From Paramacrobiotus richtersi (lineage: Eukaryota; Tardigrada; Eutardigrada; Parachela; Macrobiotidae): DNA of 24,374 nucleotides. The translations under genes were made by a program, and so were the position numbers. The DNA is taken from NCBI GenBank assembly GCA_034698045.1, contig JAQGAU010000748.1, forward strand, positions 1 through 24,374. The letters run 5' to 3'. The notes under the pieces are model-generated. The model did no database searches. It saw only the letters and a list, made by a program, of their open reading frames with translations, and had not been told where the DNA came from. Positions 19,742 to 24,374 of the stretch are shown here, in pieces (positions within the stretch are counted from its first letter, which is position 1; each line of letters opens with the position of its first letter).

Positions 19742-20072
19742 CTGCAGAGCAGTTCACGTTTTTTACGGGATCTATAACGGCCAAAGCGTAAGACTTAGTA
19801 TGTGGAATAGGCGACAGCAATAAAGAGCCTGCACTTCTCGTGGGACACGATCGACTATGAAGGTGCTGTTCCAGAGAGAAAGCTTACACATACTTCAAAA
19901 CAGGCTCAATATGCACAAAGCTTGCTTACACTATTAAGAAGCACAGTAAACACTGAACGCTAAAGATGAAGTGTGGAAGGATAACACAATCTACCAGCGA
20001 ATCCAACAACGTGATCGCCAGTAACTGCACCGTTAAATTTGCACATGAACTCGTCGACACTATTATGACTCA

Positions 20073-20270
20073 TAGACCAAAATGTTTGTTTCTGTTTTGT
20101 TTCGACTGCATCTGGCAATCGTAGTCTGTGAAAATAACCGAACTGTTTTGTGCAATGAAAAGGTTTTAAGCTTGATTGGGAGAAATCATGATGTAAAAAA
20201 GAATGGGTATTGGTGTCGCTGTCGGATGATCACGGTAGGAACCACAAGAAACACACCGCTAAGTGGCTTC
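20073..20270 (+). repeat. Fragment G, short-tail copy inverted against copy D
   Basis: Matches the tail of A (about 12115-12310), for example tggcaatcgtag, aactgttttgtgcaatg, ggatgatcacggtag and accacaagaaacacaccg. It faces the tail of copy D (20320-20515, minus) across about 50 bp, giving a small diverged palindrome. A 71-codon frame (20082-20297) is open and matches in frame the 69-codon D frame (TVLCN..VL, then RC..IT...T.NTP). Confidence 0.65.
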
Positions 20271-20299
20271 ATGTTCGTTAATATTTGCGCACTGTAAGA

Positions 20300-22142
20300 G
20301 TCAACGGAATTGGCACCACCTGGACGGTGTGTTTGTTGTGGTTTCTAGTGTGATTGTCTGACAACGATAACTACAGCCTATTCGTTCGCTTTCACAACAA
20401 GGTTTCCACAAAAGCAAGCGTAAAACGTTTCCATTACACAAAACAGTTGATAATTTGCCTACATACGCTACGGTTGCACGGTACAACATAATAGAAACGG
20501 CGTTAAACATTTCGGTCTACGATGTTTTGAAAATCCCGATCGGTGAATTGGCTTTTATGGGTGCTGTAAGACGGAAGAACGGCAATATGACACTGAATTT
20601 GAATTTCATAGGGGAACTTGCAGAATTTTACTACGACTGATCAGAATCCCACTTTTATTACCTACCTTTTATCTCAGCTGTGAGAGGTCACTTACCCTGT
20701 TCTCAAGCGGCTTCCGTGTCGACCTGGCCAACGAAGCGTGGACTACGCCACTTGTAGAAGAAGCCTGGGGTGTTTAATATCCCTTCGCTTTTCTCTGGAA
20801 ATGGCTGTTCAGCATTAGGAATCGTAACAAGTCATCGTAAAATTTGAGAATGTTGGACAATTTTCTCCCAAAAAAGAAACACACTCGCATCTGCTTACTT
20901 TGGAATTAGGGAGTTTCTGTGGGGTTTTTCGGTCCATGACTAGCTGGGATCTCGAGACGGACGATAAAGTGTCCTGTAGAAGCTGAACATCAAATGGGAT
21001 ACACGTCCAAGGGGACACTGATGTAGTACGTATCTTAAACTTCTCCAACATAACGGTTTACATTTGAGTTTGGCTACGAAAAATAAGCGATGCCAAACGC
21101 TTTAACTTAAATGGAAGCGTAAGAATTTTGACCGGCAGCCACTGTGCTGTTGAGCCTGGCCGTTGCTACCAAGATCCGCCTCCTGGAACCTCTCTTCTGC
21201 TCTTGCAACCAACTAAGTAAGTCAAGCTGCCTGCGCTGCACCAATCAGCACAGCCGTTGCGGCTAAGGTCCGCCTCCAGGAACCCCTCTCCTGCTCTTTC
21301 AAGCTAATACAACTACTGCGCTTGGTCCGGGAAAGCGCTACGAACCGCAGCCACTACGTAGTCATTAACTTCGGTTTGTATGAAAGATTCATTGGTTCAT
21401 TGTTATGGCGAAAAAAAGTACCCAGTGCAAGAGGATACCGTTCTGGAGGTTTTTACCAGACATCTTATTGCAATGAATCGTAATTATGTCACGTAGCCGA
21501 ATGGATTAACCGCTGGCGAAAATAACCGCACCTGCTTCGTTTTGAGATGTTTCACCTCACTGCGCACGAAACTTTTATGTGACAGCTTTCTGCATAGGTT
21601 CTCAGCTGCAGCGAGCGTGCAAAACATTCAGTTAAAGTGCCAGTTTTGAACCTTGATGGTTGACAATTTCTGTTGTTTCCGTTACCCTAGTCGTTCGCAG
21701 GAAGCGGATTAGGTATATGGTGAGTGGCGCGAGAATGCAGATCTCTCGCTCCGTCAAATCTCTTTTCATGACTATATTTCAAGTTTTGTGGCACTAGCAG
21801 ATGATTCGACTGTTACGTGGTCGTACATTTTACGTGTCAGTACACTGTGCCACTTAGATTAACATCTCCTTATGTAGTGCTACGCTTGTCTAGCGATAGC
21901 TCATCACTTGTTTACGCCTTAATTTTTTTTCTACGAATATCATGCTACGTCTTTGACTGTTATTTGCAGAACAGCCGCCTTTGCGGCCCGAGTTGAATAA
22001 CAGCCTGGCTGTTGGCTACTTCGTTCAAGAATGGCACTAGATGGTCTTCCAGCATCTTGCTTGCACCGTATCTTGTAATTCCTTCCACTTTAATTTTTTT
22101 CACCTTCCACTGTGTAAGATCATATTTGGCTCTGTCCTGCAT
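20300..22142 (-). repeat. Copy D, short-tail copy on minus
   Basis: Colinear in reverse with copy A from 22142 (helical exon) through about 21700 (TEREICILAPL block) and 20900 (KLSNILKFYDDLL block) to the tail at 20300-20640. It shares with A the extra gagaggttcc segment (21180-21300) and the tail, so D and A are the closest pair. It is diverged, with many stops and indels; intact reading is limited to short blocks. Confidence 0.8.
21960..22142 (-). pseudogene. Helical exon, copy D (truncated)
   Basis: Reads RAKYDLTQWKVKK, then EGITRYGASK, NEVANSQAVIQL, with CAG at the site (22005-22007) that is TAG in B and C. Family similarity fades after RRLFCK, and the acidic part is largely lost or scrambled. 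The 5' edge at 22142 abuts the T-rich tract, so copy D is cut just upstream of the exon. Confidence 0.6.
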
Positions 22143-22660
22143 AGTTTTCCATTTGTATTTCCGCTTTTATTTACATTTTTATTCACATTTATATTTTAAT
22201 TAATTGCTCTGTTTTGATTACCGTATTTGCTAGACTTTTCACTTTATTATTTTCATAGTATTCATTTTTATTTCCGTTCTTTATTTTAATTATTGATATT
22301 ATTCCATTTTTTTACTTCATATTTTCATTTTTTTTGCTGTTTTGTTTTCCGTATTTTTTTCATGTTTTGCTCCAATTTTGATTTCTCCGATCTTCTACTT
22401 TTTTATTTTTTTATTTTCCATTTCTAAATTCCGTTTTTCTATTTATGTTTTTTCTATTTTCCGCTTTTTATTTTTTTTATTGTCTTATTTTGATTTCAGC
22501 ATTTCTTTAATTTTTTTCCCGAATTATTTCATTGGTTTCTTTCTCATTTCAGTTTGTTATTGTAATTACTGATATGTTTGTCATATTTTTTAGCTGGTTA
22601 CTTTTTTCGTTTTTCCATTTTTATTTCCGTTTTTAATTCGGCAGTTGTAATTTTTTCCCA
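22143..22660 (+). repeat. T-rich low-complexity tract
   Basis: About 500 bases dominated by T on the plus strand, with recurring short phrases such as tttttatttccgttttt and ttattttc. T far exceeds A, so this is strand-asymmetric rather than simply AT-rich. It runs from the broken 5' edge of copy D to the CAD remnant. On the CAD coding strand it reads A-rich and starts just after a donor-like GTAAGG, so it may be or contain an intron of that pseudogene. Frames such as 22342-22572 are composition artefacts. Confidence 0.75.
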
Positions 22661-22689
22661 GACAACATTCAGCTCTCCACCGTCCTTAC

Positions 22690-23128
22690 CGAGCACCATC
22701 ACCATAGCATTCTGCCGGTGTCGCCGCTGTCCAAACTTTGCATCCTGCTGCGGCGCATGGTATGTCAAGTACAAATAGTTCGTTTCAGCCGACCACTCCA
22801 CAGTTACCGTATAAATCTGCCGGACAAATAGGCGTATATTCAACGCCAACCGTTTGGACCGTACCGCGGACTCTGTACTCTGGATAAACTAATCTGCCGG
22901 TCAGCGAATCCCAGCTGTTCGGCCTGCAGCATCACCTCGGGGGAAAGACGATCAATGCAATGGGGTTCCGCCGAGAGTTTCCGCAGTTGCTCGCCAAACT
23001 CAATGAACCCTTGCATCCGGTGCAGGAACCACCGATCTTGGTTAGCTCGTGAAGTTTGTCCACCGAGTAGCCTTAGGAGAAGGCGGTGCGATGGTTAGGA
23101 TGCGGTTATCCGTGGGGTTCTCCAGCTC
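22690..23128 (-). pseudogene. CAD block 4: oligomerisation linker, frame-scrambled
   Basis: After acceptor ttccgcag: ELENPTDNRIL, a shift, GYSVDKLHELTKI (a TAA just before it), a loss of about four bases, WFLHRMQGFIEFGEQL, then LSPEVMLQAEQLGFADRQIS, a shift, STESAVRSKRLALNIRLFVR and QIYTVTVEWSAETNYLYLTY, which is the family's hallmark before the second ATP-grasp half. It ends at VMVLG with a donor-like GTAAGG. The roughly 40 residues expected between block 3 and this block are missing; the 23140-23440 gap is AT-rich. Confidence 0.8.
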
Positions 23129-23140
23129 CTGCGGAACGGA

Positions 23141-23440
23141 CTAAAAATACTTTACTGCATCAGATAGGTAGATACGCACTTTGTACATTTTTAAGATTTT
23201 CAATTTTATTCGATATATTTCCTAATGATTTTTCACTACTTGTTCATACTTTTTTAGCGTTTTTCAATATGTTTTAAATATTTTTCAAATTGTTTTAGTA
23301 GTTTTAAATATTTTCTTAATGGTTTATTTTATTGATTAACTGTTTATTTATACTTAAGTATTGCATATGCATGTTTCCTTTGAAACACCAACTTTCTTTA
23401 CGCTGATTTCAACAGTGACTATCCGCGGTGAAAAATTATC
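23141..23440. other. AT-rich gap inside the CAD pseudogene
   Basis: No coding match on either strand; probably an intron remnant. Candidate edges on minus are a GTAGGA after CCAAG near 23466 and the acceptor ttccgcag at 23129. The exon for the segment normally between them was not found. Confidence 0.5.
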
Positions 23441-23475
23441 TTGACGCCTTTCCATCCTACCTTGGTGCCAGTTGG

Positions 23476-23709
23476 TGGACACCCGGCGGAACTTGTTCAA
23501 ATCTCACCGCGGCACTTTCACCACACAGTAATCCAACCCAGGCTCAAAACACGCGCTCGTCCGACCCCCCAGTGACCTTTTTCATCAACGCCGGCAGACT
23601 ATGCCCCATGGAGACTTTCGCCGCGATATACGCCAAAGGATACCCGGTCGTTTTACTGGCCAACGCGGAACTCCGCGACAACCGCACATTCACCTCCAGC
23701 GACGAAGAA
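23476..23709 (-). pseudogene. CAD block 3: [22 protein letters not shown]
   Basis: Follows acceptor tctgctag and joins block 2 in phase 0 with the family's usual spacing (15 residues from DPLS to VNVR inclusive). It keeps the metal-binding E-x-N of EVNVR and [21 protein letters not shown] fourth T in a T-run at 23546-23549 shifts the frame before EPGLDYCVVKVPR. A TGA at 23504-23506 stands where the family has Trp, followed by DLNKFRRVST, where similarity ends. Confidence 0.85.
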
Positions 23710-23764
23710 CTAGCAGAAAACGATGTTTGACACGGTTCAAACAGTGTCGTTTGGCCGGTGTTAC

Positions 23765-23943
23765 CTTCTCGGACAGTGGGTCCAGTGCGTACTGGACGTT
23801 GCACTCGCCGACGATGCCCACGTGCCGGATGATCTCGATGCCGGCGCGTCGGCGGAGATGATATTCGGAGGTGGATAGGGTCTGGCTGGGCGCGACGACG
23901 ATCGATTCGCCCGTGTGGATCGACGTTCTCCCTGTTACACACT
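23765..23943 (-). pseudogene. CAD block 2: VCNRENVD / [15 protein letters not shown]
   Basis: Starts near an acceptor-like tttggtaag with VCNRENVD, then changes frame at 23921/23920 into [20 protein letters not shown] and [21 protein letters not shown], ending at donor GTAACA (23764). Compared with the family, the residues between NVD and IHTGES are missing, which fits an 11-base loss. IHTGES and GECNVQYA are highly conserved ATP-grasp segments. Confidence 0.85.
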
Positions 23944-24062
23944 TACCAAACAGGTATACGGTAAAACTCCCACCAAAGCAAACTAACCAAACAGTCAATA
24001 AATATCTAGCGAAAATTAAGCGAAACCTAACATCAGAGCAACAATACAAAATCAAAACAATA

Positions 24063-24320
24063 CTCCCCGCGGTTATTGGCGAATCCCGAGCCCTGCGCGC
24101 CCAGGGCGTAGACAGACCGCAGTAGCACAGGGTACTTGAGCTCCTCGGCGGCCTGCACGCCCTCGGCCATAATGGTGACGATTTGCGAGGGCGCCTCACT
24201 GTACCCAATCTCCCGCAGCTTGATGGCGAAGAGTTCCCGGTCCTCCGTGTCCTTGATGACCTCCACAGGTGTGCTCAGGAATTTGACGTTGTATCTACTG
24301 ACGTACTCTCCAGTCTCTCC
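24063..24320 (-). pseudogene. CAD block 1: [16 protein letters not shown] to ALGAQGSGF
   Basis: Open in one frame: [30 protein letters not shown], then [19 protein letters not shown]. This is the start of the first ATP-grasp domain, including the glycine-rich loop, usually ALGGLGSGF, here with A-Q in place of G-L. Upstream of YNVK the sequence no longer matches the family. A weak donor (GGGGA|GTATTG) follows NNRG. The next roughly 40 residues of the family, ending just before VCN.EN, are absent. Confidence 0.8.
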
Positions 24321-24374
24321 AGACTGGCGTACTACCAACCAGACACAGTCGGTACAAGAGGATCTCTGGACTCT

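Larger units (their letters stand above)
18198..19856 (-). repeat. Copy F, diverged and rearranged copy of the long tail
   Basis: Pieces colinear with the left arm, on the same strand, are: 18198-18320 (like 6200-6340), 18320-18650 (like the acidic exon), 18857-18960 (like 7668-7760), 19030-19200 (helical exon), 19220-19338 (Lys/Gln-rich exon) and 19829-19856. It is clearly older than the palindrome split, with many substitutions and indels. It serves as an outgroup for polarising changes in B and C. A foreign 199-bp piece sits at 18658-18856. Confidence 0.75.
22690..24374 (-). pseudogene. CAD: CAD-like carbamoyl-phosphate synthetase, unprocessed pseudogene
   Basis: Four blocks on minus match, in order, the large-subunit-type carbamoyl-phosphate synthetase region of the CAD multienzyme, which makes carbamoyl phosphate from glutamine, bicarbonate and ATP. 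They cover the first ATP-grasp domain, the oligomerisation linker and the start of the next half. The aspartate transcarbamylase and dihydroorotase parts are not in the window. At least one intron (23710-23764, 55 nt) remains, so it is not a processed copy. Lesions: a frameshift in IHTGES, a one-base insertion before EPGLDYC, TGG-to-TGA in PRWDL, several frameshifts in the linker, and about 40 residues missing between blocks 1 and 2. The fragment runs off the right edge. Confidence 0.85.

Noticed and set aside
19503-19823. 106-codon plus-strand frame rich in Arg and Cys
   Set aside because: Best explained as the shadow of the basic minus-strand block.
5987-22142. Retrotransposon or DNA transposon coding for its own mobility
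   Set aside because: No reverse transcriptase, integrase, transposase, helicase or endonuclease motif could be read in any frame of any copy, and no terminal repeats bound the copies.
22342-22572. 76-codon Phe/Ile/Ser-rich frame that looks like a membrane protein
   Set aside because: A product of T-rich composition; no homologue or start context.
23544-24208. Long minus-strand frames of 132 and 172 codons taken as single genes
   Set aside because: Each covers only part of the CAD blocks; the conserved reading jumps between them at a frameshift and an intron, so neither is a real full-length product.
1-24374. tRNA and rRNA genes
   Set aside because: No cloverleaf with internal promoter boxes and no rRNA-like conserved stretch was found by eye; a tRNAscan run would settle small cases.

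Overview
The window looks like a gene-poor, repeat-rich piece of a eukaryotic, probably animal, nuclear genome. Nothing is arranged like a bacterial operon. The coding traces are short exon-like blocks bounded by GT and AG, and the only recognisable gene is a broken copy of the carbamoyl-phosphate synthetase part of CAD (de novo pyrimidine synthesis), cut by a 55-nt intron. I cannot name the phylum.

Layout. (1) 1-5986: no convincing gene; a 19-bp minisatellite (1706-1833), a 175-bp foldback element (3726-3900) and weak ORFs. (2) 5987-16801: a large imperfect palindrome. The left arm (copy C, 5987-10203, read on -) and right arm (copy B, 12438-16801, read on +) match base for base over long stretches. 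A 148-bp spacer and a third copy (A, 10352-12340, +) lie between them. (3) 16802-18197: unassigned. (4) 18198-22142: further diverged - strand copies, F (18198-19856) and D (20300-22142), plus a short + strand tail fragment G (20073-20270). (5) 22143-22660: a T-rich tract. (6) 22690-24374: the CAD pseudogene on -.

The repeated unit is a multi-exon gene family that I do not recognise. Its exon blocks, in sense order, are: a helical block with an acidic C-terminus; a block with the peptide TEREIYILATLF; a block with KLSDILKFYDDLLRFLM; then one of two alternative tails. Copies A and D carry one tail. Copies B and C carry a long tail with a Lys/Gln-rich exon, an exon with SGFPEKLEWIAVCRKFL, a 205-bp tandem array, and a disordered acidic-then-basic exon pair. 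No reverse transcriptase, transposase, integrase or other known domain is visible. All copies carry stops or frameshifts; left arm C is the best preserved. F and D together match the full B/C layout.

The most interesting points are the nested palindrome, stop codons shared by both arms but absent from outside copies, the tail switch at a splice donor, and an almost identical 199-bp piece of the tandem array sitting inverted inside the otherwise diverged copy F. All alignments were made by eye; assembly error is a live alternative for the indels and for the fresh insertion.
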